In this document: in pieces, positions 34,701-56,091 of the stretch
Numbering within the stretch: the first letter of the stretch is position 1
How the letters are laid out: every line of letters begins with the position of its first letter
NCBI RefSeq assembly: GCF_001640805.2
Contig: NC_066833.1
Location: 19,036,531 to 19,100,530 of the forward strand
DNA from: Lates calcarifer
Lineage: Eukaryota > Chordata > Actinopteri > Centropomidae
Length of the DNA: 64,000 nt
Direction: 5' to 3'
Translations under genes and position numbers: made by a program
Notes under the pieces: model-generated
Told to the model about the DNA's origin: nothing
Seen by the model: only the letters and a program-made list of their open reading frames with translations
Databases searched by the model: none

Positions 34701-37700
34701 AATACTAGAAAGAACAGAGCAATAACTTGGCTAGTTGGCCGCTCCCCAGCCCTTAAACAATGAGCAATAAAATCTCATTTAAAAAAAATCATTCCACAAG
34801 TAATTTGAAACCCTGCCCCAGCCAAAGTGAAAAAAATAAACCAGGGCATGTTTATCTCTGCCAGGCTGTTGTCTACAAATAATAAACACTGCAGTTATTA
34901 TAGTAATCACAACTAAACACACTCAAGAGCTTTGTAGTAATAGAAACAATGCAGACATGATTTCTGTTTGTCAACTTTCCTGACTTTGTAGCACTGTCAT
35001 CATAAAAATGAATTTGCACTGGTGTCCTGCAGATTCCTCTCGTCGAGCAGCATTATTCAGCTGAGTTCTTGCCATTTCTGAGGAGCTCATACAAAGTGGA
35101 GAGAGTCAGTGGAGACAGCCAGCTCAAAATCTCTTTCACAGAGATTGTGAAGAAAAATGATGTCATCATTTGCACAGCCCAGATCCTGGAAAACTACTTG
35201 GAGAGGTCCAACAGTGGAGAGGATGAAGGGGTGAACTTAAGCGGTATGATTTTACTGTGTGATTTTACAAAAGTTAATAGAATCCAGCACAAGTTTTTCC
35301 TTCACTGAATAGTTTTCTTTAGTTTCAGGAAACTTGATCACACAAACACAAATAAGCATTCAGGAATAAACACGGCCATTTCTACATTTTAATTCTCTGT
35401 TTTAAAAAAAAAGGCTAAGGCTAAAACCTTTAGCTAAAATGTATCCAGGCTTAAACCACAGACACTGACAGGTTTTGGAATAGAAAGCTACTCAGAGGAC
35501 TCATCTCCCCCGATGATACCTGACAGGATCTTGTCAAAGTATTCCGGCTCTGCTGTTCACTCTTGTTGGCACTCACCACTCCAAGGTGGAATAGCCACCT
35601 CAGTGGAACATATGCTGTTTGTTGAAACGCCCGAGAGCGTGTACTCTTTTTTTTTTTTTCTCCTATCTCCTGGTTTCCAGGCCACACGTCTGTTCAAGCC
35701 ATCAGTGTGTGGCTGATCAAATTCACATGAGAGCTTCTATCAAGCTGCCACTCTCCATGCTCTTTTTCTCCTGGGACAAATTTGTATCAGTCTGGGTAAA
35801 CTTGCATATGTGAATGATTACAATTCACCTCGCCGGCACTTTTCTGAAACACTGAGTAGCTAAAGTTATATTTGAAGTAGACCCTTTTCCAGCATTTGTT
35901 TTTGTGTGGCCTAAACTGCTGCATCAGAAGTTCCTGGAAAAGTGCTGGTTCGTGTGGGAGGAAAGACACTGTAATCTGTGAGGGAAAATCACCTCTATTT
36001 ATTAACAAACTTAAATAAATAACTTTAAAATAGCACTGTTTGGTTGAGAAAACTGTTGTCTTTCTTAAGATGTAAGCATTTTTTTCTCTAGACAATGTTA
36101 CAGTGATTACAGTGAACTGAAATGCAAATGTTATTGTTTTAAAAGCAAGCAGTAATCTTATCAAACAATAGTCTTTGTCTATGTTTATACTTCCTTTTTG
36201 AATCCAACAATCATGATGCTGCAATAAACCACATCTGTATCCCTGACAAGTATATCAACCAGAGACTACCTCTTTTTTTATTTATGTGTTTGTTGTTATG
36301 TCTTCTGCTCTTGTAGATCTGACACTGATCGTAATAGATGAGTGTCACCACACTCAGAAAGGAGGGGTCTACAACCACATAATGATGCGCTACCTAAAGC
36401 AGAAACACAAGAACAGAAGGCTGATGAAGGAGCAGAAGGAGCCTGTGCCCCTCCCTCAGATTCTGGGCCTGACTGCCTCACCAGGGGTGGGGGGTGCCAC
36501 GAAAATGGAGAAAGCAGAGGAGCACATTCTGCGAGTAAATACCATTCTCAGCTCTCTGTTCCTACCTATTAAGACAAATATGTTAGCACATATTAGCCTG
36601 TGTATACAAGGTATCAGCTGATCCAATCTAAAACACCACATCTGGCCTTGAAAATCACTTGAGAGATGAATAGATCCTCTCTGACACAGTCAGAACAAAA
36701 ACAGAATGTATTCAAATCAAAAAAAATATATATTGCAGGGTATTTTCATTGGATTGGTTTACAGTCTGCAGCATTCACTGTGTCCACACCCAGCATATTC
36801 ATGTGTCATCATAAACATAATTTGTTTTTCATTCTTTTGTTCATCTAAACCTTGCCCCAGTTTTTCCTTCTTAAGTCATCAAGAATCCTATTCAGCCAGC
36901 CAAGCTGTTTCTAATGTTCCACACTGCCCGTGCACACAGGGCAGTCATAAAGTTTCCTACTGCCACGAAAGACAAAAAAAATGAAAGCACCTTTTTGGTT
37001 TTAACTGTTAGACATGCAGACATTTAGTAGAAACAGTGGGACAGTGTATGTATGTATTAGTTTGATTCATTCTAACTCTATAAATCTGTGTCTCTTTCAT
37101 AGATTTGTGCAAACTTGGATGCTTCCAAGATTATGACAAGAAGCCTCGGGGAACACAAAAAGGAGCCAAGGAAAATAACTCTAACTGTTGAAGACAGGAA
37201 AGCGGTACATTAGTTTAACAAGAGCTGTCCTCATTATAGCCTTTTAATACAGTGGGAATGAACGAATGAAGAAGAAGGAATGGCATTAAGATTCTTGTAT
37301 TTTTGTACAACCAAACATATTTTTCAGGATCCCTTTGGTGATGTAATTAAGAAAATCATGAATGCCATTCATGCCCATGCCGACCTGAGCCCCACCTGTG
37401 ATCTTGGCTCTCAGAACTATGAACAGTGGGTTGTTCAAAAAGAGCGAATAGGTGAGTGCAACTCATAGCATGCATTATTATCCTCATCTTCAGGAATACT
37501 AACCTCTGTCTAACTTATGTTGTTTTCTGACTGATAACAAACTACCCTGGCTTGTAGGGATCTAAAACCTGTTTTAATCAATTTTTTAGCTGCAACAGAA
37601 GAAAATCAGAAAGTGCGGGTTTGCGCAGACCATCTCCGACAATACAGCGAGGGCCTGAATCTCAGCAACACCATTCGCATGCGTGATGCCTTTGGTTTCC

Positions 37701-40368
37701 TGAAAAAATACCACGAGGAGGAACTAAAGAGAAAAACAAGCCCAGACGATGACCAGAACATAAAAATCACAGTCACAGAGAGATTCCTCTTCAATTTGTT
37801 TGAAGGTATTATAATGTTGACTTGCATTATCAAGAACACTGAAACTAATTATCAGTCCTATCATATGTCATTTAGCATTTTAAGGCACTACTTACAGACA
37901 GACACATACACTTATTTAGATGAAATGACCAATACCACTTTCATATCTGTTAGGTAAATATAAAGCTAGTGGCTGGCTAGCTTAGCTTAGTGTAAAGACC
38001 GGAAACAAGGGGAGACAGCTAGCTAGCTCTGTCAAAAGGTAACAAAATCCACAAACCACCTATCTAAAGCGCCCTAATTAAAATTGTCTGGATAAAACCA
38101 AAGTTTCAACACAAGTTCTGGTTTTACAAGGAGATTTGTTTCCCAGGCAATTTCTTGTTCTTAAGCAACAAACAAGATATCGTGTTAATTGGAAGTGCTA
38201 GTATGGACTTGGGCTGCTCCCCAGTCTTTTTGATAAGTTAAGCTAACCAGCTGCTTGCTGTAGCCATATATTTACCAGACAGACACGAGAATGCCAGCAG
38301 TCTTCTCATCTAACTCTCAGCTAGAGAGCAAATAAACATATTTCACAAAATGTTGAGCTATTCCTTCAACCTCTAAAATGATCCAAAGAATTTACCTGAG
38401 TTCTTTAAAACCTATGTCCTGCAGAGAACAAGGAAGAGCTGCAGAGGCTTGCAGACATTCCACAGTATGAAAATGACAGCTTGTCTAAACTAAGAGGTAA
38501 AATTCTGCAAGAGTTCAGCAGCAGGGAGGAGGCCAGAGGGATCATTTTCACCAAAACACGTCGTAGTGCCATTGCTCTAAGCCAGTGGATTCAGGAAAAC
38601 CCCAAATTTGCTGACATTGGAGTGAAAGCTGCATATGTCATTGGAGGAGGAGACCAGAGTGTTGTCAAACCAATGACCTCTGTGAGTGCACACTACACAA
38701 ACTACCCTACATTTGTCTCCAGCACTTATAATCAAATTTGCAATTAACCCTCCGAACACAAATTTGTGTCATTCAGGCAGAGCAAAAGGATGTGTTGAAG
38801 AAATTCGGCAATGGTGACATCAACTTGCTGATTGCTACCACAGTGGCAGAGGAAGGTTTGGACATACCAGCCTGCAATTTTGTTATCCGATACGGCCTTG
38901 TGACCAATGAGATCGCTATGATTCAGGTCAGTGATGTCAGTTGTCAAATGATTGAGGACCTGTTGTCTTTATTAAAGATTATTGCTTTTGAGTAATTAAG
39001 GCACTTATATGCTGTTTGTACTGATTCAGTCATTACCTTTTGCAGGCTAAAGGTAGAGGAAGAGCCGAAGACAGCAGTTACACTCTGGTTGAGGTGAAAA
39101 ACTCAGGGGTGGTTGAAAAGGAGTGTGTCAATGAATACCGCACGAAGATGATGGACAAAGCCATTGACAAAATCAGAGCTTTAAATCAAGCGGATTATGA
39201 CAAACGGGTATGTTCACTTTAAACTTACCTTTGTCAGGTGAACCGAAATCCACACTGCTGTAAGGCTGTTCTCAGTGATGTTTTTCTCCCTTTCTTCAGA
39301 TCATAGAGTTTCAGTTTCAGGCTATAATGGAGGAGAAGGTGAGAATGACAAAGAAGAAGCAGAAAGACATGAACGAGAACCCGTCTGAAGTGAAGTTCAG
39401 TTGCAGAGGCTGCAGCAAACACGTCTGCACCGGTGAAGACATCCAGATCATAGAAAACATGCATAGAGTCAATGTTACAACTCAATTTAGGTACCAATTA
39501 CAATTTAAAGTTCACTTTTACGTTATTCTGAATCTTTTGCATATGTTTAGTGATATAATTAGGCTCTTATGATTCATCACATATTTTTCACAGTGAACTT
39601 TTCATTCGAAGAGAAAACGCTGCTCTTCAAGAGCGACTTCTAGATTATGAGACCAATGAACTCATAGCATGCAAGGACTGTGGGCAGGTAAATATATTTC
39701 GCTTATTTTGCAAACTTTTTTTGTTAGGATTGTTAAGAGAAAAAAAAATGTTCTTATGAATTTTCAAGGAATAGTCCAAAAGTTTGGAAAATATTCTTAC
39801 TTGCTGTCTTGCCAAGAGCAACATAAGCTACATGGGGCATGGCAGCACTCAGAGGGACTAGTTTCCATGATGGTATCCCACTGACAGATCAAGAGAACAA
39901 TAGGAAATGAGTCAAGAGCAGTCATCAAATAAATGGGAGAGAAAATGAGTCATGGCAAACCAAGAATCACATGATGCAGCTTCTAGCAGAGAAACCATGA
40001 CTGCTTTATGTATTTTTTTTCTGTGAGCCATTTCCTCCCAAATTATACTTAAGCTGAGTGCACAAAATGTCATAAATGTCAGAATTAATTTGTGTAGCCA
40101 CTGAAAAACCGGACACACCTATACATACTATCATCCCTTTTAACGTTTTAACATCTCACCTTCATTGCAGAAATGGGGTTCGATGATGGTGCACCGTGGG
40201 ATCGAGTGCCCCTGCCTCCATGTGAAAAACTTTGTGGTGACATTCAATGGAAAGAAGATCAGCAAATGCACCAAGTGGAGTGAGCTCGCCGTCAGGTTTT
40301 CTGCCTTTGACTACGCTGAACATGCAAACCGGGTGGTCGACAGCTCTGATGATGAAGAGACAGCATGA
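30595..40368 (+). CDS. ifih1: MDA5, cytosolic long-dsRNA sensor (RIG-I-like receptor)
   Basis: Complete. Exons: 30595-31035, 31349-31520, 31772-31876, 32273-32341, 34125-34351, 35033-35243, 36317-36534, 37103-37204, 37328-37451, 37590-37805, 38425-38681, 38777-38926, 39046-39207, 39300-39490, 39594-39687, 40171-40368; 978 codons, 16 exons as in mammals. Binds long dsRNA in cytosol and signals through MAVS to induce interferon. Two N-terminal CARDs (about residues 1-200); a short variable linker (about 205-280); Walker A LPTGSGKT (302-309); DECH box (416-419); TASPGVGG; helicase domain 2 with TTVAEEGLD and motif VI QAKGRGR (764-770). The C-terminal RNA-binding domain has the two zinc Cys pairs C853/C856 and C908/C911. 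The protein is slightly shorter than human (1025), mainly in the linker and the acidic helicase insertion. The 'QEE' after 'LRDY' and the sequence [16 protein letters not shown] separate it from RIG-I and LGP2; LGP2 lacks CARDs. Confidence 0.97.
31056..31075 (+). repeat. Poly-T tract in ifih1 intron 1
   Basis: About 20 T residues just after the exon 1 donor. It makes the open frame appear to run on past the donor with Phe residues. Confidence 0.9.
31722..31760 (+). repeat. Poly-T and TTG tract before ifih1 exon 3
   Basis: A run of about 27 T followed by TTG units forms a very long polypyrimidine tract ahead of the acceptor at 31770-31771. Confidence 0.85.
32342..34124 (+). other. ifih1 intron 4, no gene seen
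   Basis: Separates the linker exon from the first helicase exon. No mobile element or exon recognised; frames at 32353-32652 and 33707-34078 have no supporting signals. Confidence 0.65.
35244..36316 (+). other. ifih1 intron 6, no gene seen
   Basis: AT-rich. A T-run near 35645-35659. The minus-strand frame 35787-36224 (145 codons) has no recognisable domain or splice context. Confidence 0.65.
37955..38372 (+). repeat. Teleost interspersed repeat (SINE-like/non-autonomous), near full length
   Basis: Contains the sequence gcttagtgtaaagaccgga … gacagctagctagctctgtc, then ggtaacaaaatccac, and ends with cttctcatctaactctcag and caaataaacatatttcacaa. I recognise this arrangement as a high-copy element common in percomorph introns. 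The 3' end recurs at about 55555-55615 in this window. It lies in ifih1 intron 10. Confidence 0.7.
39763..39885 (-). repeat. Probable fragment of the same teleost repeat, inverted
   Basis: ggaatagtccaaaagtttgg followed by attcttacttgctgtcttgcc looks like the reverse complement of that family's 3' end (compare 38320-38372). In ifih1 intron 15. Divergent, so moderate confidence. Confidence 0.45.
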
Positions 40369-40711
40369 GTTAAAACAATGTAGAATTGTGCCAGCAATCT
40401 AAACAACACTGATTTCTTGTGTTCTTAACTGTGTAGCTTGTACACACCACACTGTTGAATGCAACCCCTCTTTTGAGTGCTACTTTGTCATGAGAATTGG
40501 AGTCACTGAAGGTGGTGGATTTACAGTTCAGTTTTATCATTTTACTGGTAGTGGAATTAATCCCAAATCTCTAATCTTGTCAAAACAAGAATTTGCACTG
40601 TGATTGTTGGTATATCTGATGCCAAGTGTTGTATTTACTGTAAGAATCATAAAATGCATGTGCAATATATGTAAGTACGCTGGTATGGATATTAACTGGG
40701 GGAAAAAAATG

Positions 40712-40717
40712 AATAAA
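40712..40717 (+). terminator. Polyadenylation signal of ifih1
   Basis: AATAAA 344 bases beyond the ifih1 stop and about 800 bases before the dpp4 start codon. Confidence 0.65.
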
Positions 40718-41514
40718 AAATATATTTCCTCTCAAACACCTGAGGTCTCATGAGATGAGAGTCACTGAGCCTGTGATAGCCCCTTGGAGACCACCTGTCA
40801 ACACGCATGCTGACAAACAGGTGCTGATGATTTTCCATGAAATCCAACTGTTAGTGAACCTGTCAGAGCTATTTATAGATATTTTTTTTGTTTGTTTTTT
40901 TAAGAGTTGTTTCTGCATACAGATGATACCTGATTGTCTGGTGCATATTCAAACGTTTTGACTGAAGTGTTAATATTGTCCACAATCAAGCTTTTTATTG
41001 AATTTGGATTCTAAATAATTAATCGACATTAATAATAAAACTCTTCATCACCTTACTTTTCTTAGAGAGAGAGAAAAAACGACACTATTATTTAACAACT
41101 GGAGAATATAAACATATGGGGAATTTTTTAACTGGGGGGGCAAGCTACAGCTTTACTTTCCCTGAGTTTTCACATTTTGTGGAGTGGATGACTTGCGCCC
41201 TCGGTGAAAAAGCCACTTCCTAAATACCAGCAAGTTGTGTGCGCTCTTGGAAAGTTGCAGGCTGCTGACTTGAGGGAGTCATCTCTGTCTGGTGCCGGAC
41301 TCCTCTCAGGAATGCGGCGGGAAGAGTGAGAAGTAGGACGAAGCTCAGTTTTCTTATGTTGCCATATCTCGTTTAAAGTCATTGTTCCGGGTGGTTTTTG
41401 TATGGAGAGTATGTTAACTAGGCCGCTTGTCCAAGAAGTCACATACTTACCGCCAGCGACCCTTAAGGATTATTAAAGAGTTTCAGAGAGCTTCACTGCG
41501 ACTCCATCTGCATC

Positions 41515-49676
<8,162 letters not shown>

Positions 49677-50028
49677 ATGTGAAGAATGTGACAGCATATA
49701 TAGTGAAGATTACCACAGTCTTTTTGTTTTCTAATAAGTATTTAATCTTTCTGATATTCTGAAATGTCCAGTTGAACGTTGTGTTGATGTTCTTATGTGC
49801 AATGGATATTCGATTGCTTGTACAAATGAGCATTTGTATTTTATGTGAAATTTCTGGAATTTGTTTTTCAAAATATCTGATGTTTACAACATACTAAAAG
49901 CCACTGCATGCATTTATAGTCAAAGCCATTTTGTGAATATATGATAACGTACAATAGCTAAATTGCACTGCACTGACTTGTTGTGGAGTGGTATCATTTG
50001 TGTAGCAATTGGTCTCTAATGAAGGTAA

Positions 50029-50034
50029 AATAAA
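50029..50034 (+). terminator. Polyadenylation signal of dpp4
   Basis: AATAAA about 350 bases beyond the stop and followed by a T-run. Confidence 0.65.
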
Positions 50035-50603
50035 CTTTTTTTTTTTAATGTAACAGTTTCATTATTTTTCTTTCATGTATAGTGCTTTTTCCCACAATGT
50101 CTTACTGTAAAAATATATATTGCTCTTAAAAAGAATTAAGTTCTTTGTATATTTTGTCTCTCTTGATGAAATCAAATTTTTCCTGAGATGGTCTTAAGAG
50201 GTAATGCTATAAAACCTATAAACCCACAAGAAATTTTAACATGAAAAGTATGAAGAATATTAGACAAAAGTAGGGATGTTGTATTGTATTTATGTTTCTA
50301 ACTCTACATGATTTGTCTATAAGAGAAAAATAAATAAATAACAGAGACGGCTTTTAGTTTGTGACAATTATAGGCAGTAATTTAAACACATACAGGAGCC
50401 AGTATTTATTTGTCAGGGTAGAGGTCATGTTTGACTGTGACACCTAAAGCAGCAGCTTTTGTCACTCAGATGTTTATACTTTTTTAAGGCAAATATATTC
50501 AGTGGACTGAGATGGAAGCTGACTAATGGGTTGAGAGTAACAGAGGATATGCTGAGGTTTCTGTGACGGGGGAGTCACCTGGGAGAACACCACTCAGCTC
50601 TAC

Positions 50604-50610
50604 TATATAA
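50604..50610 (+). promoter_or_regulatory. TATA box of gcg
   Basis: TATATAA about 30 bases before the inferred transcription start. A non-coding first exon follows (about 50636-50725) with donor cacag|gtgaga. A TATA promoter and untranslated first exon are usual for glucagon genes. Confidence 0.7.
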
Positions 50611-50861
50611 GACCGAGCAGATCAAGAGGGGACCGTGAAACAGCTCCATAAGCCAAAAGAGAGAAGGGCACCAGTCAGCGCACTTCACAATTGCTCTCTG
50701 AGACGCTCGACAGAAAGGAGCACAGGTGAGAATATTTGTACCTTAGACCTTTCCACAATCCAGAATATCTTGTCAGGATAAACATTTGCTCTAATATGCT
50801 CTGATGGAGTAGTCTCACAATGTTTCTCTCGCTCTATGCTCATCTTTCAGAAGCTCAAACA

Positions 50862-52057
<1,196 letters not shown>

Positions 52058-52487
52058 ACTCAACCACAAAGCTCCACCAGCCCCCTAAATAATGCAGCAA
52101 ATCCCAATGACTCTGTGCCATTATATGTTTCACAATCTGTACTAGCCTATTCTTCGGTCATGGTATTAAATTCCCCTCGTAAGAGGCTCTGCCAGCCTTC
52201 AGCAGCTGAAGGAAATGTTGTCAAAATGCAAACAGTTACAGTTATGTTTGAAGTGTGTCTCAATCATAAATGCTGTGAAACTTTCATCATGAATTCACGT
52301 CATGATTCTTTTTTTTTTTTTTTTTTTTGCATTTCTCATTTTAGCATTTTCATCTTCCCTCTCACCTAAACTTGTAAGGATAAGAAATTATCACATTATT
52401 GATGTGACAAGTGCAAGTTCGATAATTACTTCTGTAGATAGTCTCAATACCTTTTCTTATTATTCAGAAAAGTCATATTTAGTTTTC

Positions 52488-52493
52488 AATAAA
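52488..52493 (+). terminator. Polyadenylation signal of gcg
   Basis: AATAAA 431 bases after the stop. A T-run (52310-52328) lies in the 3'UTR. Confidence 0.65.
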
Positions 52494-52499
52494 GAAATG

Positions 52500-55400
52500 T
52501 GTACAATCTATGAGCTCCCTCTTTAAAAAATTAAATTCATTTTGAAAAATTGGTTTGACAAGGATCGCTTTTAGCAAGGAGCTACAACCATATCAGAGAA
52601 TACACGAGGATGATGTTTTAGGCACAGTATTCATATGTTGATGTCAATCATTAATTGAATTTAAAAAAAAAAAAAACATGGTCATTTTAATCAATAGTAG
52701 TTTCTGTGAGGACATTTTTGTATGGTCAGTTGATAAATGAGAATATAAAAGCTGCTGGGCATCTTCATCAAACATTATTATAAATATCAGTGTTAATGTT
52801 TGGCCAAGAAATGAGATTTGACAATGGGTGACACTATTTTTTCTGTCAAGCTCTCTTAATCCTCCTGTTTATGGAGGCAGAACAAAAATCAATAAGCACA
52901 CCACTCCAGGGAGAAATGTGCTTTGGCATCACTACCTGGTAACAAGATGATGTGTGTCACCTGTCAGCTGTTAACTGGAGAAGGATTTCCCAGTGATGCT
53001 CTGACAGCATGCCAAGGAGGATTATGCTAAATGAAAGGAAATTATGTCAATCAAGTCAGACTCATTGGGAACAATGACTGGGTCAATACTCTTGAGTTCC
53101 TCCTGGCATTAAGACAAAACAATAATTCGTATGAGCCAGCAGCTTGACATGCTTAGGGATGAGCCACATCTCTAAGCTGTCATCCGTAGCACATCAAACC
53201 ATCTGTTGATTACGAAAGCCCTGCCCACTCCAGTCTAGGCCAAATCTCTGAGGGTTATAAATGGGCATTTCTACTCGCTGTCACTGATACTGGATGTTTC
53301 CTTCATGCCGTTCCCCACAAACATACTGTATCATTGCAGTTTATGATCACACATGTGCACCCACTCAGTCATCTGACAGCTGATCTGATGTGTGATGTGA
53401 GCCTAAATGATAAAGCTTAAATGTCTAGGATACTATAGAGGGATTTGTACATACTGATCAAGCAACAAACATCAACATCTTTGAGAAACTCTTTATACAA
53501 AACACAAACTTTAATGACTAGATATATTATTAATTCCTGTTGATTTGATAATATGAGATTATTTAACACTTAATGATCCTTAATCCACAGTTACTTCATA
53601 CATCATCTATCTACAGTATATGCCATTTAAAAATGGAATAAAATAAATTTGGCTTGAATAAGATGGAGGGTTCAGCACTTTATCATTACTTCACTCAAGA
53701 TCACCATTACTCAACTGGTTGACACAGGTAATGGTATTACTGGTATTACTTAGTGCACATTTACAAAAATAGTCCATCGGTACTGTTCTGAAGCTACTCA
53801 GTTGCAATGAATGAATGAAGTATCAAATATTAACAATCACTGAAAGATGAGAACTTACGTATAGTGATTTGTTGTTTCTTAATGGTGAAATCCATGATAT
53901 ATCCTGCATGAATTCATGTATTGCATTTGTGTTTTGTAAGTGTTGCCCATCTTCCCATTGTTTCTGTGCACACACACTTAGGATTGAGTGTGTGACAATA
54001 AGACAAACAAGAGCGCTCATAGAATTTTAATAAGCTAAAATAACAATGACAAAATAAACATAATAAAATTGTGCTTGTAAAGTTGTTTTTTGTTGGGTTT
54101 TTTTTACAATATAAGCAATACACTGACACGAGGAAGCATAATACTGTAAGTTACTTTTTGGCTACAAGGTATTCTGTAGCAAACACATTTATCTTATTGC
54201 ACAGAATAAATATAGATAAATAATTTTTCATATAAATACATAATAAGCATTGATACTCTAGCAAAAAAAGTGCTTTTGTATTTGGTTCTGAACAGATGCA
54301 CGCTGATAACATTAAAACCAGTTTTAACCAGTTTTCACAATCATTAGGTGGGATTCAAAATTGTCCCATAAACACACATCAGAAATGTGTATTTTACAGG
54401 ATTTTTCATGTTACAAGATTTTGTAGACATGTATGTATGGCTTTTCATAAAGTTTTTTATGTGGTTATTGTCAATAATGACCTTATGCTTAGAAAATATT
54501 TACTAGATCTTTGTATTCAATTACGCATCATATTCAATATCTAAAGAGAACTTGAAGAAAAAAGAGTTACTGGTACTCAGTATATAAATTGATAAAGAAT
54601 CTAAGTATATGTTGATATGATGCTATCTCAAAATACAAAGTATATACCAAAGTAAATACAAATTGATCCAAAAGCAAAAACTTGAAAGCAATTTCTTAGC
54701 AAGACCTTCCTTTTCCATTTTTGTAGTTTACATTCAGTGTAACAATGCAGTATCTAAGTTTAGAAAATACAATTTGACATTAACAAATCGGGAAAATCTG
54801 GTTGGTTTCACTGGTTCATGTACAGGCAGAATATTTGTGACACATCAGATAACACAGTTACTCACTTACAAAACAGTTACAACTTTACAAAACTTAACTT
54901 GAAGGATTGATAAAACCGTGGCACACAATGCAGATTTTTTTACGAACACACAGAAGGGACAGTGACAAAGACTCTCAACACTGTCCTTCGTCATCTTTAC
55001 CGTACATGTCCCATCTTGCACCCTTATTTTGTGGGGAAATACTGTGAGTGTTGTGGTAAACTGTTAGCAACAAGAAAGAAAAGACAGATGAATAATCACA
55101 AGGTATACAGTATGTCAATACTATGCATTTATCTATGTGTAAAAATACTGCATTACAAGTTTTACAAGTTTTGCGTTAAAAAGTTTACCTTAATAAAAGC
55201 ATGTAAGTATTACCAGTAAAATGTACCTATTATTATATATTGTCTATATTATATTGAATTATTGGATCATGTTTTAAATAAAAACTTAATCTACAAATTA
55301 ACCAGTACAAAGACCCAAGTGTAAAAATGACACTACAGCAGCACACAGTTCAGCTCATAAACCTCCATAAAAGCACAACATCATCATTTCTACACTTTGT

Positions 55401-56091
55401 TTTTTGTAGGGATTAAACAAAAGAGATGAAATGTGTTCATTAGTGAGCTTAATAAGCGCTGGTGGGCAGATTTTGTTACCCTTGGACAGATCCAGGATAG
55501 CTGTCTCTGTATTTCTGTATTTCGAGTCCTCTAACTCGCTGCTGGCGACAGCCTACAGATGAGTGGTATCTATCATCTCAAATAAACATATTTCCCAAAA
55601 TGTGAACTAACCCTTTAAAACTAAATGCATATAAACTTGAGTAGGCTGTGTTCATATCAAGACATATCAACAGAATATTGGACCCATTCAATGCATTGAA
55701 TAAATATTAATGGAGGAGACATGAAACATATACAAAAAGACTATTTGACTTACATGTGATTTTTTTTTTTTTTAATGTAGCTGGAGTTTTATAAATATCC
55801 TCATACTGCTGCTTTGAAAGATTAATGTTAACTGAAACAGCTGCAGATAAATATGAAGCATTTGCCAGCAGAACAAGGAGCCAAAGATTTAATGAGCAAA
55901 TGGCAGCCAGCTTTGTGGATAAATACTAGCACAATTTCCTTATTGAAATGTTGTCTTTGAAATTTGTAATAACCAAGTGTATTTTTGTTCATCTCTGTCA
56001 GCACTAACTGTAAACTATGAGTGAATTCTCGATATATTCAACAATGCAAAAAGTCTTACCATAATATTTTGTCTTGATTCTTTCTCATGTT
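52500..56091. other. gcg-slc4a10 convergent intergenic region
   Basis: AT-rich. The right half probably includes the slc4a10 3'UTR on the minus strand, but I cannot place its end. A fragment of the 37955-type repeat lies at about 55555-55615. No second DPP4-family exon is seen, although mammalian DPP4 occupies this interval. Confidence 0.6.
55555..55615 (+). repeat. 3' fragment of the teleost repeat also found at 37955-38372
   Basis: Shares atctcaaataaacatatttc and ccaaaatgtgaacta with the 3' end of the ifih1 intron copy (38325-38365). Confidence 0.6.

Noticed and set aside
34125..40368. Possibility that the helicase is LGP2 or RIG-I
   Set aside because: Two CARD exons precede it, exon count is 16, and helicase and C-terminal motifs follow MDA5.
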